Assembly (NCBI RefSeq): GCF_910592395.1
Contig: NC_088318.1
Location: 8,682,349-8,746,348, forward strand
Reading direction: 5' to 3'
DNA length: 64,000 nt
Source: Lineus longissimus
Taxonomy: Eukaryota; Nemertea; Pilidiophora; Heteronemertea; Lineidae
The position numbers were made by a program, and so were the translations under genes. A model generated the notes under the pieces. The model did not search any database and was not told the DNA's origin. It was given only the letters and a program-made list of their open reading frames with translations. Shown piece after piece: positions 34,075-44,368 of this stretch. The first letter of the stretch is position 1; the number at the start of each line of letters is the position of its first letter.

Positions 34075-35635
34075 TTGTCATTGGTACCATTTTTTATATG
34101 GCGTACCCCTCCGACGGCATCCTTTGTCTCACCACAAAGGAATGCGTCTGGTGGCGGGAAACGGGCCGCGAAGACGCCTAAACCCTCTTCCGGTTCCGTT
34201 TCCGGGCATATAACCCGGAGGTCTAGCAAACCTCCCGCCACCATCCCTTCCGTCAGCCGAGTTCCGGTTCCGGCCGCGGCTGCGAAGGACCCTGCTTCCG
34301 GTCCGCCGATTGCAGTTCCGGTTACTGACGCGGGTTCCCGTTTTTCAGTAACCGAAGACTCTACTGGGGGTTTTTCTCAGTCTTTACTGCGAAATAACCC
34401 CAGTCCTCACGGACACAGTAGAGTAGGGCCGGACCTTATAACGCCACCTCCGAAACGCGGCTGCGAAGGACCCTGCTTCCGGTCCGCCGATTGCAGTTCC
34501 GGTTACTGACGCGGGTTCCCGTTTTTCAGTAACCGAAGACTCTACTGGGGGTTTTTCTCAGTCTTTACTGCGAAATAACCCCAGTCCTCACGGACACAGT
34601 AGAGTAGGGCCGGACCTTATAACGCCACCTCCGAAACGCCATGCGTCTTCGGTAACAGCGTTTCCGCCCTCCGTACCTCCTTCTAAAAGGGCTTCCGGTA
34701 GCTCCATACCGGCGAAGGAGTTACGGGCATTTCCGGTTTCGGACTTCGTCCTACCGGAAATGCAGGCACCTTCCTACGTTGGCCAACCTCTTGGGTGGAA
34801 CCAACCGGAAGTGCCACCCCCTCCTCGTAGCAGAGGCGTCGTTCCCATGGAACGAGCTACGCAGAGAGGACGTCTGAACTCTGGTTCAGAATATGGGCAA
34901 CTTCCGCTTCCGGAAGACCCATTCGCCCGCACATACGGCTTCCAGGGTTCGCTTATGCGCTCACCCTCGCCTCAACCGCCCGTCGTTGAGAGAAGCCGCA
35001 CGTCGGGTCCGGAACCCGAGTCGGGACAGCAACTGTCCCAGCTCATCCAGATGGTAGCAGGTCTTTCTGATAGACTCAGCCATCTGGAGCAGGGTTCCGG
35101 TTCCTCTGGTGCGCCTGGTCCCATCGGATACCCACCATCCGACTCCTCTATTTTAGAGGAATTTTCTGAGAACGAGAGTTCTCAGCCAGGCTACCGCTCC
35201 CCCAATCAGGAGGAGCTGTCACCAGAGGAGGCCAGTATCCTGTCGGATATGAGGACACTCAGATCCTTGATCAGAGCGTACCTCCCGCAGGATCTGTGCC
35301 CTACCCCGCCGGAACTGCCAGCCTTGTCAACACCGACCTTTTCACTCTGGAGACAGGAAGTGGATCCCAATCCACAGGTTTCTCAAGGCTCCACTCGGGC
35401 ACTTGAATTCCTTCCTCCCTCCCCGTCGGTGTTAGCAGTCTCTGAACTTTTGGAGCGTACAATCAGAGACTCACAAGGCGCCCACCAACTTACTTCCATC
35501 CCTGTCCTTCCGGCAGTCGGACCGGAAGCTTGGTGTAAACCGGGGAAGTTGTTCACGGCACAACTTCCTCCCGTTAGGCAGTACCGCGCTGACTATTATC
35601 GAGTCAGCTCGGCCGGCTGTCCAGCTGCATATTAA
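34075..35635 (+). pseudogene. DIRS gag-like ORF1, first part, broken by a duplication
   Basis: Two open stretches (to 34509, and the frame containing 34760-35635) encode a Pro/Ser-rich protein. The frames differ by one, and the cause is visible: a 181-base tandem duplication (34276-34456 and 34457-34637) that is not a multiple of three. Without it the two stretches are one frame. Gag-like ORF1 of DIRS elements is thought to package the RNA; it has no strong sequence motif, so the call rests on position and composition. There is no ATG in frame at the start; an ATG at 34098 is in another frame, so the true start is uncertain. Confidence 0.6.
34276..34637 (+). repeat. 181-bp perfect-looking tandem duplication
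   Basis: Copy 1 34276-34456, copy 2 34457-34637, both starting GCGGCTGCGAAGGACC and ending CACCTCCGAAAC-G. No difference between the two was seen, so it is recent. Confidence 0.9.
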
Positions 35636-36315
35636 AGGACGATGTACAGCTGGACCAACTCGTGCCTAGGGTGACCTCCTCCTCGGCTTACCGAGACCTT
35701 AGAGCACAAGAGGGTCTGGCCAAAAACACGTTAGCGGTGCTCTCCTACGCAGAGCACACTAACCTGGCCCTAGCCAGATCCCTAAAAGATAATGAGTCAC
35801 TATCTGATGACACAAAATCGCTTGTGACATCCTTGTCACATTCGATTAGGCACGCTATTGCGCTGTCCGCCAAGACCGCAGCAAATAGCGTCCTACTCCG
35901 TAGAGACGCCGCACTGGGCTCTCTCAATGTCATCAGATCCCTCCAGCTGGAAGGGGCCTTAAGAACCGCTCCTATGGACGGTTCTTTCCTGTTCGCAGAT
36001 TCTGTACAAGAGGCGGCTCAAGCACAGAAAGATTGGGACAAATTATATGCCCCCACTGCGACACAGAGGGCCAAGACCTCTCTACCTAACGCTAGAAAGA
36101 TAGAGAGGCCCCAGCAGGCATCGGGTTCAATCCCGTACGCCAGGCTGGTCCTGCCTAGGCCTACCCCGCCTAGTCAGCCTGCTCCTGCTGGATCCTTCCG
36201 ACGGGAAGCGGAGGGTCGCCGGACTGGAAAGAGGAAAAATACTTCCTCTAACCAGGGTGGATCCGGTCCGACTAAGCACTCCTTTCGCCCAAGGGGTGCT
36301 GGCCGGAAGAGGTGA
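35636..36315 (+). CDS. DIRS gag-like ORF1, C-terminal part
   Basis: An open frame without an ATG at its start (GTG at 35662; the frame is open further upstream to about 35580) continues the gag-like protein in another phase, so one more single-base indel probably lies near 35580-35600. It has a helical segment (TNLALARSLKDNESLSDDTK) and a basic C-terminus (GRRTGKRKN, RPRGAGRKR) suited to nucleic-acid binding. It ends 81 bases before the RT frame. Confidence 0.6.
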
Positions 36316-36396
36316 CTCCCCCCTCCTTTCTCCTCCCGGACGCAAAAAGGAGCCGACTCCGGTAGTCGGGGGCCGTCTGCAAAAATTTGCAGACAT

Positions 36397-38418
36397 TTGG
36401 GACGATTGGTGCCCAAAGGGGTCCCCAGTCCCAAACATGTTGAGGTACGGAGTGAAACTAGATTTCAACCGTACCCCCCGACTACCATATATCCAACCCC
36501 AGTTCAGCCACCGAAGGACCCAGTCAAGGCCTCTGCCCTCCAAGCAGAGGTCGCGACATTACTGGAGAAGCAAGCTATCCAGGTCCTTCAAGATCCATGC
36601 TCCCCCGGCTTTTACAGCCACGTTTTCTTGGTTCCCAAGAAAGCAGGGACATGGAGGCTGATCATAGACCTTTCCAGGTTAAACACCTTCTTGAATGTTC
36701 CTCATTTCAAGATGGAAACCACCAGGTCTATAGCAACGGCGATACAGCCCAACGATTGGGCGGTATCGATGGATTTAATGGATGCGTACTTACATGTACC
36801 GATCCATCCAGACTATCAACACTTCCTTCGATTCCATTACGAAGGAAAGACGTATCAATTCAGGGCCCTGCCGTTCGGTCTGGCATCGGCACCCCTAATT
36901 TTTACGATGATAGTCACAGCCTTCGTCACTCCCTTTGACGTGATGGGGTTCAAGCTCCATCACTACCTAGACGATTGGCTACTCCGTTGCAAATCGCGGG
37001 AACTACTACTGCAACAACTTCAGGTTCTAAAGCAAAAAGTAGTTTCCGCAGGTTGGATTATCAACGAAACAAAGTCAGAATTCATACCATCCCAAGACTT
37101 CGTTTACGTTGGAGTTCGGTTCCTTACGGCCATAGGGAAAATGCTGCCCCCCCTAGACAGGATAAAGAAAATTCTTCATCTCGTCGCAGAATTCAGAGGA
37201 AGGACTCAAGCTCCCGCAAGGCGATGCTTGAGCCTTTTGGGACTTCTGAATTCGGCAGCAGACCAAATCCCCCTTGGCCGTCTATATATGCGTCCCATCC
37301 AGATGTTTCTAATGTCTCTATGGAAACCCCACAGGGACCCATTAGACAAGTTGGTATTGATACCTCAATACCTACTCAAGAACGTCTGGAACTTCTGGGA
37401 GTCGGAGACTCGTCTCCAAAGCGGTGTAGATCTTGCTCCACCGCCCCCAGAAGTGTCCCTGTTCACAGATGCTTCCCTACTAGGGTGGGGAGCACATCTG
37501 AACAACGGGGACATGTCCATAAGAGGTCTATGGACAAGGGAGGAGACCATTCTTCCAATAAATATATTGGAAATGAAGGCTGTCCTTCTTGCCGTGAGGG
37601 CTCTTTCCCTTCGCCTGAAGAATCGGAGAGTAACCCTGTTCTCCGACAATTCTACAGTAGTAGCATATGTCAGGAGACAGGGAGGCACAAAGTCCGGCAT
37701 TCTTTGCCAGCTAACTTGGGAGCTTTACCATCTTTGTGCCGACCTTGGAGTATCGATATGTGCCAGACACATACCGGGCAATCGCAACATCCTTGCCGAC
37801 GCCCTGTCCCGTCAGAACAAGCTAGTTCAGACAGAGTGGACACTCCATCAGGAGATTGTAGACGACCTTTGTCGCCTTTGGCAATCTCCGAAGGTAGATC
37901 TGTTCGCCACCAGGCTGAACAATCGCCTTCCCATCTATTACTCTCCACTTCCGGACGAAGAGGCCCTGGAAGTCGACAGCCTTACAGCCTCTTGGGTCAG
38001 GCTGAACGCATATGCGTTTCCACCCCTCCCTCTCATCCAACCAGTCCTGAACAAGATCTTGACCAGCCATCCGGTGAGAATAACTCTCATCGCACCTTGC
38101 TGGCCAAATCAGGCCTGGTTCCCAGCCTTGCTGGAGCTCCTGATAGATCACCCCAGGAGTCTTCCTACTTGGAAGCACCTCCTGTGGCACCCCCTGGGGA
38201 GATGCTACCACCAGAACCCTGGATTTTTCAAGTTTCGCGCCTGGAACTTATCCAGTTGCATCTCCACCAGAGAGGCTTTTCGGACATCGCTGTCAAGCGC
38301 ATGTCCGCACCTCAAAGGGGGTCTACCCTTGATGTGTATCAAGGAAAGTGGTCTACCTTCACTTCCTGGTGCAGGGAGAACGGAGTTAATCCTATCTCTC
38401 CCTCTATATACAGATTAG
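36397..38418 (+). CDS. DIRS reverse transcriptase / RNase H / Dam-like protein
   Basis: A 673-residue open frame. RT motifs: LVPKKAGTWRLIIDLSRLN (about 78-97), SMDLMDAYLHVPIH (~123), ALPFGLASAP (~155), and the catalytic HHYLDDWL (~188-195). RNase H motifs: FTDASLLGWGAHL (~354), ILEMKAVLLAV (~390), FSDNSTVVAY (~414), GNRNILADALSR (~462). From about 500, DLFATRLNNRLPIYYSPLPD and LIAPCWPNQAWFPALL follow the layout of the N6-adenine (Dam-type, phage) methyltransferase-like region found in DIRS; the usual NPPY is YAFPP here, so activity is doubtful. It copies the element RNA. The annotated ATG lies in phase with the whole frame, and no stop interrupts it. Confidence 0.92.
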   Translation: MGRLVPKGVPSPKHVEVRSETRFQPYPPTTIYPTPVQPPKDPVKASALQAEVATLLEKQAIQVLQDPCSPGFYSHVFLVPKKAGTWRLIIDLSRLNTFLNVPHFKMETTRSIATAIQPNDWAVSMDLMDAYLHVPIHPDYQHFLRFHYEGKTYQFRALPFGLASAPLIFTMIVTAFVTPFDVMGFKLHHYLDDWLLRCKSRELLLQQLQVLKQKVVSAGWIINETKSEFIPSQDFVYVGVRFLTAIGKMLPPLDRIKKILHLVAEFRGRTQAPARRCLSLLGLLNSAADQIPLGRLYMRPIQMFLMSLWKPHRDPLDKLVLIPQYLLKNVWNFWESETRLQSGVDLAPPPPEVSLFTDASLLGWGAHLNNGDMSIRGLWTREETILPINILEMKAVLLAVRALSLRLKNRRVTLFSDNSTVVAYVRRQGGTKSGILCQLTWELYHLCADLGVSICARHIPGNRNILADALSRQNKLVQTEWTLHQEIVDDLCRLWQSPKVDLFATRLNNRLPIYYSPLPDEEALEVDSLTASWVRLNAYAFPPLPLIQPVLNKILTSHPVRITLIAPCWPNQAWFPALLELLIDHPRSLPTWKHLLWHPLGRCYHQNPGFFKFRAWNLSSCISTREAFRTSLSSACPHLKGGLPLMCIKESGLPSLPGAGRTELILSLPLYTD

Positions 38419-39308
38419 TTGATTTCCTTATTGAATTATTCACGGAAAGACAACTATCTGTCACGGCTATAAAAGGGTACAAGCCCGCCATCGCTTCTAC
38501 CCTCCGTGTTTTAAGCACCTGGGATCTTCGTTGGGAGGACCAAATAACCCCTCTTTTTAGAGGAATGTTATTAGAGCGTCCTAGACCGGTTCACAACACC
38601 CCTAAATGGGACCTCTCTGTTGTCCTTAAGGTGCTCATGAGGCATCCTTTTGAACCCATGTCTATTTCATCCATGAAATATCTGACACTCAAAACGGTCT
38701 TTCTAGTAGCCTTGGCTACCGCCCAACGGAGATCAGAGCTCCATGCACTTTCTTTTAAGAAGCTGGCTTTTAGAGAGGGAGGGGAGGTTATCCTGGCTTT
38801 TATACCAGGATTTCTGGCGAAGAACCAGGGACCGGCCGCCTCTCGGCCCCCGGTTACTATTCCCTCTCTGTCAGGAACGATCTCTTATGATCTTCCTGAC
38901 AGAACTTTATGTCCCGTCAGGGCCCTAAAGTTCTACTTAAATAGGACAAAACCTCCCGGTATCCGCCAGGGGAGAGAGCGTTTGTTTTTGTCCTATAAGG
39001 AGGGAAATAAACGAGAGATAGCGGCCGCCACTATTTCAAGGTGGATTGTGGAGACTATTCGTCTTTCCTACAACACCTTGAAGACTTCCTCTGATCTTCG
39101 TGCGCTAGCTAACATCTCAGCGCACGAAGTTAGAGCACTAGCCACCTCCTGGGCTAACTACCGAGGAGTTGCTCTTCAAGAAGTCGTTTCCGCTGCATGT
39201 TGGAGTAATCACTCCACATTCTCTCGTTTCTACCTACGACACGTTTCTTCCCTCGTAGATGGCATGCACACAATCGGCCCGATTGTGTCTGCGGGGCATG
39301 TTGTTTGA
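36975..39308 (+). CDS. DIRS tyrosine recombinase ORF
   Basis: The frame is open for 777 codons; the first ~1.2 kb overlaps the RT/RNase H frame and has low-complexity, arginine/serine-rich coding, as in other DIRS elements, and the opening codon is not ATG. The recombinase proper begins near 38225. Motifs: an N-terminal SAM-like region (QGKWSTFTSWCRENGVNPIS), the first catalytic Arg in ATAQRRSELHAL (~583), HEVRALATSW (His-x-x-Arg, ~716), and the nucleophile Tyr in FSRFYLRHV (~752). This enzyme integrates the circular DNA intermediate. All four landmark residues are present and no stop interrupts the domain, so it could be active. Confidence 0.88.
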   Translation: MATPLQIAGTTTATTSGSKAKSSFRRLDYQRNKVRIHTIPRLRLRWSSVPYGHRENAAPPRQDKENSSSRRRIQRKDSSSRKAMLEPFGTSEFGSRPNPPWPSIYASHPDVSNVSMETPQGPIRQVGIDTSIPTQERLELLGVGDSSPKRCRSCSTAPRSVPVHRCFPTRVGSTSEQRGHVHKRSMDKGGDHSSNKYIGNEGCPSCREGSFPSPEESESNPVLRQFYSSSICQETGRHKVRHSLPANLGALPSLCRPWSIDMCQTHTGQSQHPCRRPVPSEQASSDRVDTPSGDCRRPLSPLAISEGRSVRHQAEQSPSHLLLSTSGRRGPGSRQPYSLLGQAERICVSTPPSHPTSPEQDLDQPSGENNSHRTLLAKSGLVPSLAGAPDRSPQESSYLEAPPVAPPGEMLPPEPWIFQVSRLELIQLHLHQRGFSDIAVKRMSAPQRGSTLDVYQGKWSTFTSWCRENGVNPISPSIYRLVDFLIELFTERQLSVTAIKGYKPAIASTLRVLSTWDLRWEDQITPLFRGMLLERPRPVHNTPKWDLSVVLKVLMRHPFEPMSISSMKYLTLKTVFLVALATAQRRSELHALSFKKLAFREGGEVILAFIPGFLAKNQGPAASRPPVTIPSLSGTISYDLPDRTLCPVRALKFYLNRTKPPGIRQGRERLFLSYKEGNKREIAAATISRWIVETIRLSYNTLKTSSDLRALANISAHEVRALATSWANYRGVALQEVVSAACWSNHSTFSRFYLRHVSSLVDGMHTIGPIVSAGHVV

Positions 39309-39744
39309 TCCTGGCTAGATCAAAAAAGGGGGGGAAGCCCGATTGAAGAGTCAAACGCGCATCTTGCGCCATTTTTGATATGCCCTATCTTCAACATCCA
39401 GGCAACCCCTAGTAGACTAGAAAGGACGCAATTTCTTATTGTTGTTTAGCAATAACTCATTCTACACCCTTCAACATGCCTTACTTGCTCTAAGCTCTGT
39501 TGCCGGAAAGAAGATGGTTTTATTACGCAATTCTAGCGCTTTCCGGAGAATGGGTCTATTACTCTCTATAATATGATTGTAATACCGAGATCAAAATACC
39601 GGTCCTCCGGTTCTCCCCATTTCTTTCCCCTGGCGGTCCTCCTTAGCTAATATGCCGGTGGTGCCTCCTGGATGGAACAACAGCTCAGCCTTAGGTAAGT
39701 CCTCGTTTCCCACCTCCAATAGGTTGCTGGGATTCGATGCAAAA

Positions 39745-39834
39745 GTGTTCCATAGGTAAGTTTGAATGACACAAAATGCCCATTTCCTTACAAGAAATGG
39801 CCATTTTGTTAGTTCATACTTACCTATGGAACAC
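39745..39834. repeat. DIRS internal complementary region
   Basis: Bases 39745-39774 (GTGTTCCATAGGTAAGTTTG...) are complementary to the extreme left end of the element, and 39776-39834 to the extreme right end (40038-40097). In DIRS replication this region templates completion of the termini and marks the circle junction. It starts and ends with the same 16-base inverted sequence. Confidence 0.93.
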
Positions 39835-39881
39835 GGCCCTCCCGCCGTCCCCACAAACGGGACATACTCTTTATTAACGCT

Positions 39882-40053
39882 CAAGAGTAAAGACTAAATA
39901 TGGCGGCATGAGATCGGCGCGATCTCGCGGGATCGGTCAGGGCGCCGCCTGGCGGCCGAGCTGTTAACTCAGTTCTCCCTTTAGAAAATTAAAGGGATAC
40001 TCTTGTGTTTGAGCCCAAATGGAGTAACATGCTAAAGTGTTCCATAGGTAAGT
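39882..40053 (-). repeat. DIRS right inverted terminal repeat
   Basis: Complement of 33545-33716. The unique right extension 40054-40097 follows and is itself copied in the internal complementary region. Confidence 0.95.
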
Positions 40054-40097
40054 ATGAACTAACAAAATGGCCATTTCTTGTAAGGAAATGGGCATTT

Positions 40098-41454
40098 GTT
40101 TCTACACACTTACTGGACTTCATCCAAGACCTTGGGTTCTATGTAGGTATATTCACGATATGGTCTGACCACTGACGGAATGACAAAAACAGATCATATA
40201 TTCACAAATTGCTAACAAGGGGAATTACAAACTGGTACAGCTGAGACTTATTACTCCTATCACAAAGCTGAGTAGATTTCATTCTGATAGAATATTCACC
40301 ATATTTCTATTGGTAAGAGTGCACTTTTCTTTCCATTAAGGCAACAACATTTCACTATAGAAATTAACCAACACTCATTTAACCCCTTTAGTGCTACTGC
40401 AACACAATTGTTGTTTATGTAGCATGTTATGAGACCCTACAACACATGCGGTATCAATTCCTCGCGATCACTACCACACTAGAAATGACTGCTTAAAATC
40501 TATCATATTGATTTATGTACAGCGATATGCTTTACCATTATCATCTCATACAACTTCAGAATTAAAAGTGTTGAAGTAAAACGGCGTTTTTTTGCTCTAG
40601 AAATAGATCAAAAACCTCTATTCATTCATAATTTCCAATATGACATTAAATGAGTCAGAAATCACCTGACAATTTCATGATTAAAAACCATTTCTACTGC
40701 TCTGATATAATGAAAAATGCATTACTTTTCAAAAGCAAATTTCACTCCGATACTATCTCTTTTTTTAGTTCCATAGTTGATCTTTTACAACGTTTTAAAA
40801 CCTGGTTAACTGCTGATTCCATAGAGTGGAGTGACCCAATTTCCAGTTCCTGGTCATTACGACTCATTTTCCTATCCTTACTAACAGTTTTTTGATAAAT
40901 ACTTCATCTGTCACAACATCTTCTGATAATTTAATTCACATACCTGCCACAGTTGCCATCATTAGTTCCGACACACGGGTTGGGGCATATGCCATGCTTC
41001 GCATTGCTCTTGTTTGATACATTGGGCGAATGTGAAAATGCTTTTCTACAATATTTCAAGTGAAGAAACATAAAGTGTAAGATTCACACCTGAGATCGCG
41101 TTTAGGCCTATGTCTGTCAGAAAGAGCATCATGGCCTAATAAAGATCAGTAGTAGTAAAATGCCGATTCTAGCGCACCTCCCAAAAAACGCACTGTAAAA
41201 TCAAAGAGAGAAAAGGCTAGACAGTGCAAAGTTTGCGGGATTCCCCACCTCAATTTTCCACACACACGTGGAGAATACTGCGGTAGAATGTGTAGTGTAG
41301 TGATTTTCAGGATGGCGACTTTGTCCGGATTTTTGATATGCGGCCGAATTCTTTAATTTTGGCTTAAGGAAATGCATTTCATAAGATAAATGAGTAAAAC
41401 GTGTCCATCAACGGGTTGGACTCACTCAAAACTTAATCAGATTTCTGACACAGA
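40098..41454. other. No gene seen
   Basis: AT-rich intron sequence. GTGGAGAATACTGCGGTAGA at about 41267 recurs in related form near 41454 and 41971. Confidence 0.4.
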
Positions 41455-41945
41455 GTGGAGAATACTGTGAGTTTCTTTAAAACATTCACCCGTCACGAGG
41501 TGAAATTGGGCAATGTATTTGCTCGCCAAATTTGGCGAGCAGATTTTCACATCTCCCCTTACAGCTCCAATGTATCAAATACACTCTCACGCTTGGCTAG
41601 TGAGTTAGATATACCCAGAAACCACGTTCCTCTAACTTTCAAGGTACCTTTAAAGGCTAAGTTTTATAGAATGCAGCAAACTGCTGCTGTTATCAGAGAT
41701 TTTTTAATGTATAGAGACTCACTTTCGGGGATAGATATCGATAATATGAATGTAATTCTTGGGGTACTCTGTACTGGGTAGCCCTGGGAAAATGTCTATG
41801 CCTTATATGTAGGGATTGGGAGGGTCTTTCATTTCATTGTCATCACTTTTTGTACTTTTGTTGCACTTGTACTTTTGCACATTTGTAATGTAATTTAATT
41901 TACATGAATAAATATGATTATTATTATTGGAGTAATCTATGGGAT
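41455..41945 (+). mobile_element. Probable 3' end of a non-LTR element
   Basis: A frame to 41781 (108 codons; VPLTFKVPLKAKFYRMQQ) is followed by a T-rich 3' region (TTGTACTTTTGTTGCACTTG), AATAAA near 41910, and a terminal (ATT)n run. The tail structure is typical of non-LTR retrotransposons; the protein piece has no domain I recognise. Confidence 0.35.
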
Positions 41946-42555
41946 TCCCAACTCAATTTTCCGCACACAGAGTGGAAAATACTGCGAGAACGTTTACTAT
42001 GTTTATCGATGAGTCATTCCTAACCTAGTTATTCTGCTCAAGGAGAAAATAACTGTCGGACAACCAGGTAGAGTTTCAAATTCCACCGAGTTTGTATGCA
42101 GTATTATGACCACTACATAGCTTGTTTCTGATTGCATGTTAAATGTTGAGGCATACTTGCTGCGCGCACCTAAATAACTACCTGATCGGAAATGGGGGAC
42201 CTTGACTACGGTTGGCATAGGTTAGAATTCGAAAAGAAGAGACAAACAAAATATGATGAACGAACTATGGATTATCATCCTGCAGTGTTCTGATTTTAAC
42301 ATCATTTATAGTTTAGACAGGATTTGGCAGGGACTTGAGCAGGTCGTAGCTCTGTTGCCATGCAACGCCAGGCTGAATCACTGGTCAATCTGTGATTTGC
42401 CTAAAAATGTCATCATGGTATACCCAAAACATTCCAGGCAGAAATATTAATAGTATGTACCACGCTCGCTTTGCCATTTCCCTATCGCACTACACTCCCG
42501 ACTACCATATGTTGCTACCGAAATCAAATTTGATGTCAATGTCAAAGAGTCTGTT

Positions 42556-43490
42556 AAGTTTAGTTTATCTGCCAGTGTAAAGATGGCACTGCGTCTGATC
42601 ATTTGATACCAGGAAACCAAATTGTTTCTACATGAAAATTTCCCACAACTTGGAACTGAAAGTCAAGCCCCTTTTCAGAACAGGTCAGGCAAGGGGTATG
42701 GTGATGTAAGAGACGTCATCGTGCTTCATGTCACAATCAAGTAGGAGACCGTATTGTCGCCTGAATGATATGAGACAAGAGGGTGATGTCACAATCAAGT
42801 AAATGACCACATTGTAACCTGATCGATATAAGAGAAGGTGTAATGTAAGAGACGTTATCATGCCTGATGTCACAATCAAGTGAGACTTTGTTGTAGCCTG
42901 ATTGATATAAGAGAAGAGGGTAATGTAAGAGACGGCATCATGCCTCATGTCACAATCTAGAGACTGCATTGTAGCCTTATGGGAGGGAATAGGGCAGTGT
43001 AACAAGAACTGATCTAAACTCAAGGTAATGAAGGAGAGATTTGCACTGACCTACTTTTATGACCTTCTGCCCTACTTTAAGACTGTCATAGTTAAAGTAG
43101 TCGTGTTTGGTATCGAAATAAAGTTAATGAACAGTAGGTTTGTGCTAACCCATTTTCATTACCAACTGACCTACTTGGAGACGGTTAAAGCGAAAGGTGT
43201 CATCCGTGTTTGATATCAAACTAAAAGTGTTTAAGAGTAGGTTTACCCTGATCTACTTTTACGACTTACTAAACAACTTGAACACCGTTAGAGGAAGGCA
43301 GTCGCATTAATGGTATCAAACTAAAGGTCTTGAAAAAGCACTTTAGTGCTGGCCTGCTTAAACACAGTTGGAGCAAAGGCACTGAAGGTATTGAAGAGTG
43401 GATGTGACAGAAGAACCCCTTAGCTACTTCATTCACTGCAGTTCAAATAAAACCTTCACAACTGTCATCCACCCGAGGGACCAAATTCAT
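42556..43490 (+). repeat. Dispersed repeat, copy 2, with internal tandem units
   Basis: It matches 7965-8700 and has in addition several units of the TGTCACAATCAAGT...TAAGAGA type between about 42700 and 42960 (spacing roughly 60-75). The copy at 8100-8180 has one unit, so the extra units are a local expansion. Confidence 0.8.
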
Positions 43491-44368
43491 AAAGGGCGTT
43501 TAAGGGTTAGACTTGTGTAACTTCGCCAATATGTCGTTTAAGAGTCTTTCATTGTGCCAAAGTATTCTAAAAGTCAATTATATATACGTTATTCTCAATA
43601 TGAAAGCTGAACATCATTTCAAACCTATATTCAAAAACCCAGTCAAAGTCACACAAAAGAGTTGCATAAATCAATCTTAAGCCCTTAGATATAAACTTAC
43701 ACCAGTTTATGAATTCATCAAATGTTTTCACAAGCGAGAGCCAAATTGCTCACTAAAGATTAAATTCAAGCAAGCCAGGTTAGCAGACATTTAACCTAAC
43801 TTATGGAGAGTTGTTCTTTAAGGTGCTTCATATTGTGACGTAAAAAGGTGAACTTACAAAAGTTAACCCTTACCTGAAAGATTCAAGAGAAGGAGGCGAA
43901 GTTCCAATATAAGAACATCCATTAAGTATGTACGCCCTGAAGGGGGGAGGGGTCTATAACAACCATACACTATGTATAGGGGGGGGGGGGGGGGGGGGTA
44001 TATAGTCTAGGGGGTATACACAACCAAAGAACCATTTTCTGAACAAATTAAAAAATGCTTAAATGCTTAAATGATAGAATACTCTGATAATCAAGGGAAT
44101 CATTCTGGTGTTGCACTTGCACGCGATAAACTCGACTGGGTTCTGATGTCGCCCCATTACGAGGTTCATAGCTGTTTCACACACCGTTTTCCCACGTGTG
44201 TGCCATGTCAGTGTTAATGCGCAGTCCACCGCCATGCTATCCGCTAATATGTTATCACGAGTGACTAGGCATTTGGCCATGTTTGGCCATCATGGACATG
44301 TCCATGCCTGGGCTTCAAAGTGTTAAAAAACTGATAAGATCAATTCTAATTCATTTATGTCTTTTTAG
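43491..44368. other. End of the large intron; poly-G tract
   Basis: No gene seen. A run of about 20 G lies at 43979-43998. The region ends in CTTTTTAG, the acceptor of the next ATPase exon. Confidence 0.6.

Larger units (their letters stand above)
33529..40097 (+). mobile_element. DIRS-type retrotransposon, structurally near complete
   Basis: Inverted terminal repeats (33545-33716 and 39882-40053), terminal extensions, and an internal complementary region (39745-39834) that is complementary to both extreme ends together define a DIRS element of about 6.57 kb. It has gag-like, RT/RNase H/methyltransferase-like and tyrosine recombinase frames in DIRS order. DIRS elements replicate through a circular intermediate and integrate by tyrosine recombinase without a target duplication. 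The shared ATTT at the two ends (33529-33532, 40094-40097) fits the short overlap used at the circle junction. RT and recombinase frames look intact; the gag frame is broken. It lies inside the large ATPase intron, same strand. Confidence 0.92.

Noticed and set aside
34451-34456. GAAACG strings in DIRS as further hammerhead cores
   Set aside because: No CTGATGA at the needed distance and no stem I partner.
37365-38211. Minus-strand frames inside the DIRS element
   Set aside because: Antisense shadows of RT/RNase H coding sequence; no domains.
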